Below are positions 26,857-35,647 of a stretch of 64,000 bases of DNA, piece after piece. Positions within the stretch are counted from its first letter, which is position 1; each line of letters starts with the position of its first letter. The notes under the pieces are model-generated. The model made no database searches. It was not told the origin of the DNA and worked only from the letters and a program-made list of their open reading frames with translations. The stretch lies in contig JADJBE010000002.1 in the NCBI GenBank assembly GCA_016703895.1, forward strand, positions 62,001 to 126,000. Reading direction: 5' to 3'. The position numbers and the translations under genes were made by a program. The stretch comes from Pseudomonadota bacterium (lineage in GTDB: Bacteria > Pseudomonadota > Gammaproteobacteria > Steroidobacterales > Steroidobacteraceae).

Positions 26857-27857
26857 TCGGCGGCGGCGCGTTGGCCGTTGCCGGTTTTGCGGGCTATCGC
26901 GTCATGAGTGCGCGGCGTGCTATGCAGAGCACCGCCATCATCGACACCGTCCCGAGCGGTGGATTCGGCGCGGAGACAACGGCAGAGCAGGCCACCGCCG
27001 GACTCGATCTCCGGGACAAGACGGTGTTAGTCACAGGCGCGACTTCCGGGCTAGGTCTTGAGACTATGCGTGTGCTGGCGATGCGCGGCGCCCATGTGAT
27101 CGGCACCGGTCGTACACTGGACAAAGCGGCCGCGGCAATGCAAGGCATGACGGGTCGCATGACGCCAGCGGCCGTTGATCTGGCCGATTTCGATTCGGTG
27201 GCGGCCTGTGCTGAAGCGGTGCACGCGATCAGCGGCACGATCGACATATTGATCTGCAATGCGGGCATCATGGCATTGCCCGAGCTGCAGCAGGTCTATG
27301 GGCTCGAGAAGCAGTTCGTGACTAACCACCTTGGGCACTTCCTGCTCGTCAACAAGCTGTTGCCACAAGTGACGTCCGCCCCGCAGGGCCGCGTCGTCAT
27401 GGTGAGCAGTATGGGGTATCGCTGGGCGCCGGCGGCTGGCATCGAGTTCGACAATCTCTCTGGTGAGCGCGACTACGAGCCTAACAAGATGTACGGCCAG
27501 TCGAAGCTGGCCAATGGCCTGTTCTCGCTCGAGCTGGCGCGGCGACTCAAGGCGATGGGATCACCGGCGACGTCGAACTCAATTCACCCAGGGGTCATCA
27601 ATACCAATCTCAGTCGGCATTTCGCCAAATGGAAGCAGCTCGCCGGCAGTCTGATTGGTTGGACGTTCATGAAGTCGGTCGAAGAGGGTGCCGCGACTAC
27701 CGTGTATGTGGCTACCTACCCTGAACTTGCGGAGACCAGCGGGTACTATTTCGAGGACTGCAATGCGGTAAAACCAATCGGGCGTATGGAAGACGCGCCG
27801 CTGGCGGCGAAGCTGTGGGAAAAGTCGGCAGAGTTGACGGCCAAGTATCTGGCTTGA
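26853..27857 (+). CDS. Short-chain dehydrogenase/reductase with N-terminal anchor
   Basis: 334 residues from a TTG that overlaps the ABC gene stop. An extra N-terminal hydrophobic segment (about residues 2-17, GGGALAVAGFAGYRVMS) precedes the Rossmann domain: cofactor motif TGATSGLG (about 61-68), NAG (about 139-141), catalytic Ser in MVSSMGY and YxxxK as YGQSK (about 214-218). Resembles retinol-dehydrogenase-like SDRs. The anchor suggests membrane attachment. Substrate unknown. Confidence 0.86.
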   Translation: MIGGGALAVAGFAGYRVMSARRAMQSTAIIDTVPSGGFGAETTAEQATAGLDLRDKTVLVTGATSGLGLETMRVLAMRGAHVIGTGRTLDKAAAAMQGMTGRMTPAAVDLADFDSVAACAEAVHAISGTIDILICNAGIMALPELQQVYGLEKQFVTNHLGHFLLVNKLLPQVTSAPQGRVVMVSSMGYRWAPAAGIEFDNLSGERDYEPNKMYGQSKLANGLFSLELARRLKAMGSPATSNSIHPGVINTNLSRHFAKWKQLAGSLIGWTFMKSVEEGAATTVYVATYPELAETSGYYFEDCNAVKPIGRMEDAPLAAKLWEKSAELTAKYLA

Positions 27858-27878
27858 ACTGACGCTGTTGCTTTTATT

Positions 27879-28054
27879 CGCGCGCTCGCCGACCGCCACG
27901 GCAAGCTGGGTCGGGCGCGCTACGCGTACCCTTGCCAGAGTGCGGGGTGCATCTTCCCCCTGGCGTTGTGGTTAGGCTGCTGGCAGAACAGGAGCACCCC
28001 GCACTCTGGCTGCGGCGCCCTCAACAGCTTGCCACGACGGTCGATGAACGCGCG
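27879..28054 (-). repeat. Structured element copy C (subtype 2)
   Basis: Read on the minus strand. Inner arms (27934-27950, 27994-28010) form a perfect 17-bp repeat around a 43-base loop beginning TCCTGTTCTG and ending AGGGGGAAGAT. Outer arms 27879-27908 and 28025-28054 agree at 24 of 30 positions; on the minus strand five of the six deviations become G-U pairs. The linkers are TTGAGGGCGCCGCA (5') and GGGTACGCGTAGCGCGCCC (3'), nearly identical to copy D. The 231 bases from here to the next start hold its promoter region but nothing I can define. Confidence 0.8.
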
Positions 28055-28285
28055 GCCACAATCAACGGTGCCTATTGTGGCGTTGGTTGTTTGGCGACTG
28101 ACGCGCCGGCTTGCTCCGTCGCGTCGCGGCCTAACGGAGTGGGCTGGTTGATGCCGTGCTTGGCGCATGCTGTAGTTGATAACTGATGTCGTCAGCGGAA
28201 GCGTGATACCGACTTCAGTAGCTCAAGAGTAGTTGCGAGAGAGAACAGGCCTCGCTTTACGCATTGCGCTCTTCCGGTTCACTAG

Positions 28286-28990
28286 ATGGCAAGCCCGATG
28301 ATTGTGCTGCTCCCCGGCATGGATGGAACAGGTGAGTTGTTTCAGCCCTTCATCAGCGCACTCGGCGGGGAGTTCGACGTCCAAATTGTCGGCGACCCGA
28401 CCTATGGAGCGCTCGGGTACGAGGACTTGGAATCGATTGTTCGAGAATCGCTTCCTCAGGATGCTCCTTTCGTCATCTTGGGTGAGTCGTTTTCTGGGCC
28501 TATCGCGGTTTCAATTGCAGCTTCGGGAACTCAAGGTCTAGCGGGCGTGGTGATGTCCAGCTCGTTCATCCGCAATCCCAGGCCGCTTTTTTCGTCCCTC
28601 AGCGCAATGGTCAGTATCATGCCGGTCAAGCGGGTTCCCACCGAAGCAATGAGTTATTTCCTAACGGGCAATCACGCAACGCCCGAGCTTCGCGCTGCAC
28701 TAAGGTCATCGCTCGCAACGGTATCAGCAGTCGCGTTGCAGGCAAGGATGAAAGCTGTCCTCTCCGTCGATGTTTCGGTCGAGCTAAGTGCTGTGCGGGT
28801 ACCCGTGCTGTATCTTCGTGGCGCGGAGGATCGTGTTGTCCCAGCAAGTGCCGCAACACAGTTAACGACTATGCTGCCTGCCGCAAGAGTTGTTGCTTTC
28901 GCGGCGCCACACTTCCTGCTTCAAGTGGTCCCAGCACTGGCGGCGGCTGAAGTCGGCGCGTTTGTGCGTCAAGTGACGGTCGGAAAATGA
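28286..28990 (+). CDS. Alpha/beta hydrolase
   Basis: 234 residues. LLPGMDGTGELFQPF opens the fold with the oxyanion region, GESFSG (about 67-72) is the nucleophile elbow, the acid lies in LRGAEDRVVP (about 175-183) and the His in AAPHFLLQVVP (about 210-220). Esterase or thioesterase-like; substrate unknown. Base composition is visibly less GC-rich than the flanking genes, and with the next gene it sits between inverted element copies C and D. Overlaps the next start (ATGA). Confidence 0.82.
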   Translation: MASPMIVLLPGMDGTGELFQPFISALGGEFDVQIVGDPTYGALGYEDLESIVRESLPQDAPFVILGESFSGPIAVSIAASGTQGLAGVVMSSSFIRNPRPLFSSLSAMVSIMPVKRVPTEAMSYFLTGNHATPELRAALRSSLATVSAVALQARMKAVLSVDVSVELSAVRVPVLYLRGAEDRVVPASAATQLTTMLPAARVVAFAAPHFLLQVVPALAAAEVGAFVRQVTVGK

Positions 28991-29682
28991 AACCTCTTTT
29001 TCCAATTGCCGTTGCGTTGTTTGGTGGACTCGCAGCACAGGCTAGCCAAGCAAGCTCGTGTTTCGGCACGGTATCGAATGGTCGACTCGGCGGTGGCGTT
29101 GCGATGCCACGAAGCGGCGCCAATTTCGAGCCCTACAGCAGTCTCGCTGTAACCGCTGGTCGCACCTACGTGCACGTCAAGGTGCTAGAGATTGTGCTTG
29201 ACTCATACGCACGCGTTGCCAAGCAGGAGCCAACGCTACGCTACGTTTACGGCGAAACCGGATGGCGGACGGGTGGTCGCTTCCCGCCGCATCGAACGCA
29301 TCAGAATGGCACATCCGTTGATTTCATGGTTCCAGTGCGCAATCAAGAGAACCAGTCAATACCTCTGCCTCGGTCGATCGCAAACCGCTACGGATACGAT
29401 TTGGAGTTCGACTCGAAGGGGCGACTCGGGCAGATCCAAATCGACTTCAGCGCGGTTGCGGAACACTTGTATCAACTATCCCTCTCGGCACGAGCACAGG
29501 GTGCGGATATCGCGATGGTGATTTTCGATCCGCAGTATCTTCCCGCTATTTATTCTACGCAACGCGGTCGTTATATTCGAGACAACATCCGTTTCATGAA
29601 GGGTAAGCCGTGGGTTCGCCATGATGATCACTACCATGTCGATTTTGCAGTCGAATGCAAACCGCTTTCCGGGCCGGGCTAG
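28987..29682 (+). CDS. Exported murein endopeptidase of MepA (LAS/M74) type
   Basis: 231 residues with a signal peptide (cleavage near QASQAS, about 20-23). LAS-type metallopeptidase signatures are present: HRTHQNGTSVDF (about 99-110, His and Asp zinc ligands) and HDDHYHVDF (about 213-221). MepA-like enzymes cleave cross-linking D-Ala-mDAP bonds in peptidoglycan and act in the periplasm. Shorter than E. coli MepA. Translationally coupled to the hydrolase and shares its lower GC. Confidence 0.82.
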   Translation: MKPLFPIAVALFGGLAAQASQASSCFGTVSNGRLGGGVAMPRSGANFEPYSSLAVTAGRTYVHVKVLEIVLDSYARVAKQEPTLRYVYGETGWRTGGRFPPHRTHQNGTSVDFMVPVRNQENQSIPLPRSIANRYGYDLEFDSKGRLGQIQIDFSAVAEHLYQLSLSARAQGADIAMVIFDPQYLPAIYSTQRGRYIRDNIRFMKGKPWVRHDDHYHVDFAVECKPLSGPG

Positions 29683-29920
29683 TGTATCAACCAGCGTGAT
29701 CATCACCTTACTAGAGTTCGCGCCTCTTCAATGCCGCGTCGTGCTCATCGGTAAGTGTCCGGAGCGACAAGGGCGAAAGGCAGCTTCGAAGACACTTGCA
29801 TCAGACTCTCTTGGTCGATGATCGCTAATTCTCGTCGTGCACGATGCGCCGAATAAGCGCGAACTCTCGGACAGCGGTCTTGGTCAGTCTGCTCAGGGGT
29901 TGCCGCGAGATCGGGGTGCG
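29683..29920. other. 238-base gap before element D
   Basis: No supported gene. Short frames exist on both strands but none has a start signal or recognisable sequence. The stretch is less GC-rich than average, like the two genes to its left, and may be part of the same acquired segment. Confidence 0.35.
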
Positions 29921-30086
29921 GTGTCAGGCTTACGGGCGCGAGCTGTTGAGGGCGCCGCAGTCAGAGCGCGGGTTGCTCCTGTTCCGCTAACAGACTAACT
30001 GCAACGCCAGGGGGAAGATGCAACCCGCGCTCTGACCAGGGCACGCGTAGCGCGCCCGATTCAGTTCGCGCCCGTAAGCCTGACAC
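29921..30086 (+). repeat. Structured element copy D (subtype 2)
   Basis: Outer arms 29921-29945 and 30062-30086 pair over 25 positions with one G-U; inner arms 29960-29976 and 30020-30036 are a perfect 17-bp repeat. The 43-base loop begins TCCTGTTCCG and ends AGGGGGAAGAT. Linkers TTGAGGGCGCCGCA and GGGCACGCGTAGCGCGCCC match copy C, but the arms are entirely different in sequence. Lies between convergent genes, in the opposite orientation to C. Confidence 0.8.
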
Positions 30087-30109
30087 CACGACCAGACCTT
30101 GCAGCAACC

Positions 30110-31078
30110 TCACTTGGGCGCCTCGACGACATAGCCCCGCTTGACGAACTCCTGCAGCAACCCCCGTGTCCCCCAGAGATTGTAGATATCCGTGAGCGCC
30201 AGCGTGGTCGAGCGCGTCTGCAGAGCCTGCAATGCCGCTTGCAACCACTCGTCACGTGCCTGATCCACCAGTGCCTTGATGCGTGGTGAGTTTTCCACCG
30301 AATTCCAGCATACCTCGCGGTCTTCCGGAAATGCGAGGCGTTGCAAAGCTTCCAGGTCGCCCTCGGCCCATGCAACAGCACGCGCTCGAAGGGCGCCGAG
30401 GTCGGTTTCGAGGCGGGACATCGCGGCCTGCAGACAGCGCACTTCGGTTTGCGGTGCCGTCGTCGCGATCTCTGCTAACAAGACGTGTGGTTCGGTGATC
30501 TTCAATTTGATCTGCTGCTTCTCGACTCGCTGTTTGCGCGCGAGTTTGAGGACTTTGGCCTGGATGTCGTTGTCCGCTGTCAGTCCGGCGGAGTCGATCG
30601 CACCGGCGAACAGGCGGAATGCGGCGAACACTGGCCGGAAGCGCTCGATGTTGCGATCCCGCGGCGCATACTTGTCACGTAAGGTCATGAAGCGCGCGTA
30701 GTCATCGGGTGACAGAAAGTCGTTGAGCGTCTCCTGGCTGGGGAGCCTCTGCGTCCGACGAAACTGCCGGTAGAGTCTGAACAGCGTGATCGGGCCGCCA
30801 TCGATTGATGTGTTGGCGCCGCCGGCGAGCACCAGGTCGGCACGCTCGAGAATGGCTTCTATCTCACGCGATCGCCAGGTCATGCGCCGCGGCAGTGGCT
30901 CCAACGTACCGAGTATCCATAGCTCCTTGTCGCCGTTGCTCACCTTCCACAGCCCGGGACCGGGTTTCTCACCGACCACATCGACGGTGGTTAGTTCTTC
31001 GTCCTGGGTCGACTGCGCCAAGACGGGCACTACGGCCAAGGCCAGCAGGATCGTCAGCAGCAGGCTGCGCCCTATCAT
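30110..31078 (-). CDS. TraB/GumN family exported protein
   Basis: 322 residues from the ATG at 31076-31078, which overlaps the upstream stop (ATGA); a longer frame is only the shadow of that gene. Signal peptide to about residue 24 (VVPVLAQS). The body follows the TraB/GumN pattern (LWILGTLEPLPRRMTW, then EIEAILERADLVLA). In this family the first GxxH motif usually carries a His thought to be catalytic; here it is GTLE. Whether this version is active is therefore doubtful. Function otherwise unknown. Confidence 0.75.
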   Translation of the reverse strand: MIGRSLLLTILLALAVVPVLAQSTQDEELTTVDVVGEKPGPGLWKVSNGDKELWILGTLEPLPRRMTWRSREIEAILERADLVLAGGANTSIDGGPITLFRLYRQFRRTQRLPSQETLNDFLSPDDYARFMTLRDKYAPRDRNIERFRPVFAAFRLFAGAIDSAGLTADNDIQAKVLKLARKQRVEKQQIKLKITEPHVLLAEIATTAPQTEVRCLQAAMSRLETDLGALRARAVAWAEGDLEALQRLAFPEDREVCWNSVENSPRIKALVDQARDEWLQAALQALQTRSTTLALTDIYNLWGTRGLLQEFVKRGYVVEAPK

Positions 31079-32130
31079 GACAGCGAAATCTGCTCGCCGA
31101 GGTCCGACACGAGCAGGCGCTCGGGCCAGCGCAGTGCCGTGAGTCGCGTCTTGAAGGGTCCGTCTGGCGAAGCCTCGCGCTCGCGGAATCTTGCGCCAAT
31201 GGAATAGTCGACGCAGTAGCTGTTGGCGGCCGGCCCTAGCCACTCGCACGGTGTCGTGCCGGGGAATGCATCGCGCTTGGGATGGCCTGCCACGCCGTAG
31301 TCTGTGGCGGACCAACTGCGCCAGTAGTGGCCAAAGAGCACCGGGACTGGATCGCGGTACTCGCTCCACCAGTCGACTCGCGCCACCATCCGCCATTTGC
31401 CGCTGGCGTAAAATGGCGTGTCGGCCAGTTGCTCCTGCCCGGAGGTGATGATGCGTAGCGGATTGCCCATCTGGTACAGCACGTCTTCCTCGCCGCTGTT
31501 GATGAGCAGCGGCACTGTTGCGCTCTCATCAGTGAGTTCCTTTTTGTACTGCGCTTCTTCGGCATCAGCGCGCGCCTTGAGGCCGCTATCGACCGCAATC
31601 ACTTTCAGCTGCTTGGCATAGTGCTCGTGGATCGCCAGCAAGCTGCGCGAATCGTCGGCGATGGCACGCAGTGACTCGCTGTCCCAGCAGGCGTGGGTGA
31701 CGCGCAGGTCCGACCGCTCCAATGCGATAGGCAGTTTCGAGCAGAAATCGACGATTCGTTGCCGCTCCGTCGCGGTTGCTTGCCGTGAGCCTGTGTACTT
31801 GCCGTCCTTGCGGTCGTGATCATCCGCAAAAAACCAGCCATTGCCGTCTTTATGCACCCCGCGCACCACGTTCAGTTCATGATTGCCCAAGACGCACTGC
31901 GCGAGTTCGCGCGCGACAAGCTCTCGCACCAGGTCGACGACCGCAATACTGTCGGGCCCGCGGTCGACGAGATCGCCGACGAACACCAGCCTGCGACCTT
32001 GCGGGTGCTGCCCCAGCGGGTCGTAACCGAGATGCCCCAGCAGTGTCGCCAGTGTGTCGACCTCGCCGTGAACGTCCCCGATGACGTCAACCGGGCCAGC
32101 GAAGAGCTGAGCTACGTGCTGAGCGCTCAC
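31075..32130 (-). CDS. Calcineurin-like metallophosphoesterase (PrpA/ApaH-like)
   Basis: About 351 residues from a GTG at 32128-32130, 17 bases after the upstream gene; a longer frame to 32202 would add residues that overlap that gene. All dinuclear metal motifs are present near the N-terminus: GDVHGE, GDLVDRGPDS and GNHE, with further His at THACWD and FGHYW. Likely a cytoplasmic protein or nucleotide phosphatase. A unique C-terminal half with PVLFGHYWRSW follows. Coupled to the TraB/GumN gene by a four-base overlap. Confidence 0.8.
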   Translation of the reverse strand: MSAQHVAQLFAGPVDVIGDVHGEVDTLATLLGHLGYDPLGQHPQGRRLVFVGDLVDRGPDSIAVVDLVRELVARELAQCVLGNHELNVVRGVHKDGNGWFFADDHDRKDGKYTGSRQATATERQRIVDFCSKLPIALERSDLRVTHACWDSESLRAIADDSRSLLAIHEHYAKQLKVIAVDSGLKARADAEEAQYKKELTDESATVPLLINSGEEDVLYQMGNPLRIITSGQEQLADTPFYASGKWRMVARVDWWSEYRDPVPVLFGHYWRSWSATDYGVAGHPKRDAFPGTTPCEWLGPAANSYCVDYSIGARFREREASPDGPFKTRLTALRWPERLLVSDLGEQISLS

Positions 32131-32146
32131 GACGAGGAGGCGCTCC

Positions 32147-33000
32147 TCAGGTGAAGACCGCGCGATGGTCCGCGACAAACTGCTCGAACGAAGTCGGCTC
32201 ACGACCCATCAGTTGTTTGAAGTTGTCGTTAGCTGGCATGAAATAGCCACGACGGATTTCGCCGAAGATCTCGCAGACCGCATCGTTGTGCCAGGTGCTT
32301 TTGAGGAACTGGCCGAGATAGGCCTTATATGAATCGGCGTCTTGATTCACATAGGTCACAGGCTTCTGCAGGACTTTGCTGAAGATTGCCGCGACTTCCG
32401 TGAAGGTCAGAACGGCAGGGCCGGTGAAGTCGTAGCTCTTGCCTTGGTGGCCTGGGGTGGTCAGCACCTGGGCAATGACGGCCGCCGCGTCGCGCGTGTC
32501 GGTCATCGCTGCGCGACCGTCGCCCATGGGTAGGTAGAACTTGCCTTCTGTCTTGATGGTGTGCGCATTGGCGAGAAAGTTCTGCATGAAGAAGTTCGGT
32601 CGGACCATCGTCCACGCCAGGCCCGACTGCTTGATGTGCTGCTCAGACTTATAATGAGTCTGGTGCACTGGGATCTTCATGTGTTCCAGGGCTTCGGGTG
32701 AGGAGAGCTGGACCAGATCCTTGACGCCAGCGGCCGCGGCTTGATCAACAAATAGCTTTGCGAGCTCCAGCTGCTGTTCACCATTGGGGTAGATCAACAC
32801 GGCGCGATCCACGCCTTTGAGCGCGGCGGCGACATCTGTGCGACTATTGCCATTGCCGGCAGCGATTTCGACGCCGGCGGCGCTCAATGCTGCAGCTTTA
32901 TCGGCGGTGCGCACTAGCGCCGTACTTTGTGTCCACTCTTGACGAGCTGCCGCGCCAGGTGGCTGCCTGTCTTGCCCGTTGCACCGGTTACCAGAATCAT
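32147..33000 (-). pseudogene. NmrA-like NAD(P)-binding protein, split by a one-base loss
   Basis: A start ATG at 32998-33000 with GAGGAG upstream encodes MILVTGATGKTGSHLARQL, the expected Rossmann N-terminus, but the frame stops at TAG after GHKVRR. The -1 frame then continues (VRTADKAAAL...) to a normal end at 32147. Restoring one G at about 32920-32921 (CGG to CGGG) joins both halves as GHKVRALVRTADK. The protein would be about 284 residues, an NmrA/quinone-oxidoreductase-2-like sensor or reductase. May be a sequence error and not a true pseudogene. Confidence 0.8.
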
Positions 33001-33070
33001 GTCGAATCTCCTCGTATCAGACCATTTGTGGCCACGGAACTATTGAGTCCGTGACACAGCCTACAGTAGC

Positions 33071-35515
33071 GTGTCGATTGTGACGCGTCGGACCTGGAAA
33101 TGGAGCTTGGCATCGCTCGGGCTGCTGCTTTTGGCAGTGGCAGGCGTCGCCTTTATTCTTTGGGTGGTCCGACTCGACCGGCAGATTTTAGCAGAGTTCG
33201 GTGGCCGCCGGTGGACCGAGCCGACGCGGGTCTACGCCCAGTCGCGGGAGCTAGTTGCCGGTACGCGGTTGGGCTTGCGGCAGCTCGTCAGCGAGCTCGA
33301 GCAGATGCGGTACCGGCAAGTACAGCGGTTGCCGCGGCCCGGTGAGTATCAGCTGCGCAACAATGAACTAATCCTCTACACGCGGCGCGCCCAGTCGATT
33401 GCAGGCACGCGTGAGCCGCTGATTGCACGGCTACGGTTTGGCGACAATTCGATTGAGGCCTTGCTGACGCTGGCGGGCGAACCATTGCAGCGGTTGCGAC
33501 TCGATCCACCGTTGATTGGCTCGCTGTTTCCTATCCATGGCGAGGATCGTTTGATCCTCAGTCCCGATGAAGTGCCGCGAATGCTTGCTGCCGGTATCAA
33601 GGCGATCGAGGATCGGGACTTTGACCACCATGCTGGCGTCGACTACTCGGCTATCGCGCGCGCACTGTGGGCCAACCTGCGTGCCGGTGAGGTGGAGCAG
33701 GGTGGTAGCACGCTGACGCAGCAGTTGGTCAAGAGCTACTTTCTCGATGGACGCCGTACGCTGCGCCGGAAGATTACCGAGGCGATCATGGCGCAGCGGC
33801 TGGAGGCGCACTACGACAAGCGCGAAATCATGACCGCGTATGTCAATGAGGTTTATCTTGGTCAGGATGGCGCGCGTGCGGTTCACGGCTTTGGGCTTGC
33901 CAGTCAGTTCTACTTCGGGCGGACGCTTGAAGAACTAGAGCCAGAGCAGATCGCCTTGTTGGTCGGCATGATCCGCGGTCCTTCGCTGTACGATCCGCGA
34001 CGCAACCCCGACCGTGCACGCCAGCGGCGCGACTACGTGCTCGCGACCCTCAAGACGCAACAAGTCATCGACGGTGCGAGCTACGATCAAGCCGTGCAGC
34101 GGCCGCTGACGCTGGCAACCGCTTACGACAATAGCGGGCGGACTTACTACCCGGCATTTCTCGATCTGGTGCGACGACAACTCGGCGGCCGCGGCTTTTC
34201 AAGTGCCAACGCCAGCACTGGGCATAGTGTCTTTACGACGCTCGACCCGCGCGTGCAACGCCTCGCGGAGCAGGCGCTGACGACCGAGCTGAATCGCCTC
34301 GGCAAGGAACGCGCCAACAAAAAGCTGCGCAACGGCGAAAAGCCTGCGCCACTCGAGGGTGTGGTGATCGTTGCCGACCCGGCGAGCGGCGACGTGCTGG
34401 CGCTCGTTGGTGGTCGCAATACGACCTTGGCTGGGTTCAACCGCGCACTTGATGCCCGTCGCCCGATCGGCTCGTTAGTGAAGCCGTTTGTCTATCTCAC
34501 GGCGCTCGAAAGTGGTCGGTACAATGCGGCTTCCATCATTGACGACTCGCCAGTCATCGTGCGCACCACCGCGAATCGTGACTGGCAACCACAGAATTTT
34601 GACCATCTGTTCCACGGATCCGTCCCGTTGGTGCGCGCGCTCGCCGAGTCGATGAACGCGGCGGCGGTTTCCGTCGCCTTGGACGTCGGCATCGACTCCG
34701 TAGCTTCAAGACTCATGGATTTCGGCCTGGCACGCCAGCCCGCATCGGTGCCTGCCTTGGCGCTCGGCGCGGTGGAAGCGACGCCGCTTGAGGTGGCTCA
34801 GTTGTACGCAGGACTTGCGACTGGCGGGGTGCGCAATCCGCTACATGGCATTGCCGGCCTGGCAACTCGCGGCGCCGCCGCCGGTGCGCGGCCAGCTAAC
34901 AGCGATGCAGCAAGTGCATTCGCGTTCCGGTCACAGCGTGTGGCTAAGTTCGAGGATGTCTATCCGCTGGATCGGATGCTGGTCACAGTGATGGACCAGG
35001 GTACGGGCCGGTCGAGTCGTGCCGCGTTGCCGCCGTCGCTGGTGGTCGCCGGGAAGTCGGGTACGTCATCTGACTACCGGGACAGCTGGTTTGCGGGCTT
35101 CTCTGGTTCGCATGTCGTGGTGGTCTGGATCGGCACCGATACCAATCAGCCGACGGGTCTGACCGGCTCCTCGGGTGCACTTGCAGTCTGGACGCGGGTC
35201 ATGCTCGGGCTCGAGACCCAGTCATGGCAGCCCACGATGCCGCCCGGGTTCGAAGTGCGCAATATCGACAGCCTGGGTGGCGAACTCGTGTCGGAACCGT
35301 GCGCCGCAAGGGCAATCGCAGTGGTCGTGCCGCGTGGCACGCCGCTGCCGGAGAGCTATGAATGCGGGTCGTGGCCAGGGCAGCGCTTCGACGACGAGGT
35401 GTGGAGCGACGGCGGTTTCGATGAGCGCGCGCGTGACCCGGCCGGCGAGCCGCGCATGCCGCCGCGTTCGCTCGGTGAGCGATTGCGAAACTGGTGGGAT
35501 CGCGTCATCCATTGA
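33071..35515 (+). CDS. mrcB: Penicillin-binding protein 1B, bifunctional glycosyltransferase/transpeptidase
   Basis: 814 residues. Cytoplasmic tail and membrane anchor (about 12-32), UB2H region (about 60-145), glycosyltransferase 51 domain with catalytic Glu in EDRDFDHHAG (about 179) and GGSTLTQQLVK, then the transpeptidase domain with SLVK (active Ser about 467), SMN (about 527) and KSGT (about 662). Polymerises and cross-links peptidoglycan at the inner-membrane surface. GTG start at 33071; divergent from the NmrA-like gene. Confidence 0.93.
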   Translation: MSIVTRRTWKWSLASLGLLLLAVAGVAFILWVVRLDRQILAEFGGRRWTEPTRVYAQSRELVAGTRLGLRQLVSELEQMRYRQVQRLPRPGEYQLRNNELILYTRRAQSIAGTREPLIARLRFGDNSIEALLTLAGEPLQRLRLDPPLIGSLFPIHGEDRLILSPDEVPRMLAAGIKAIEDRDFDHHAGVDYSAIARALWANLRAGEVEQGGSTLTQQLVKSYFLDGRRTLRRKITEAIMAQRLEAHYDKREIMTAYVNEVYLGQDGARAVHGFGLASQFYFGRTLEELEPEQIALLVGMIRGPSLYDPRRNPDRARQRRDYVLATLKTQQVIDGASYDQAVQRPLTLATAYDNSGRTYYPAFLDLVRRQLGGRGFSSANASTGHSVFTTLDPRVQRLAEQALTTELNRLGKERANKKLRNGEKPAPLEGVVIVADPASGDVLALVGGRNTTLAGFNRALDARRPIGSLVKPFVYLTALESGRYNAASIIDDSPVIVRTTANRDWQPQNFDHLFHGSVPLVRALAESMNAAAVSVALDVGIDSVASRLMDFGLARQPASVPALALGAVEATPLEVAQLYAGLATGGVRNPLHGIAGLATRGAAAGARPANSDAASAFAFRSQRVAKFEDVYPLDRMLVTVMDQGTGRSSRAALPPSLVVAGKSGTSSDYRDSWFAGFSGSHVVVVWIGTDTNQPTGLTGSSGALAVWTRVMLGLETQSWQPTMPPGFEVRNIDSLGGELVSEPCAARAIAVVVPRGTPLPESYECGSWPGQRFDDEVWSDGGFDERARDPAGEPRMPPRSLGERLRNWWDRVIH

Positions 35516-35647
35516 TTGTCTCGCCGCCGATGGTGGCGCGCCGACAGATATTCAGCCCAACCAGCCGCGCAAAAGCGCGACAATAGCCCCATCGCTGCTC
35601 ACTGCGCCAACCAGCGCGTTCGAGCGGAGCCAACACTTGAGGTTGTT

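Noticed and set aside
28129..28190. GCCTAAC and GTTGAT strings resembling an integron attC site
   Set aside because: No matching GTTRRRY end at the right spacing, no integrase of that type, and no series of cassettes.
27879..30086. Elements C and D as ends of an insertion sequence or MITE
   Set aside because: No transposase lies between them, no target-site duplication is evident, and the arms of the two copies do not match each other as terminal repeats would.
31079..31396. N-terminal extension of the TraB/GumN protein
   Set aside because: The extension is Arg-rich shadow of the phosphatase gene; the ATG at 31078 starts a proper signal peptide and overlaps the upstream stop.
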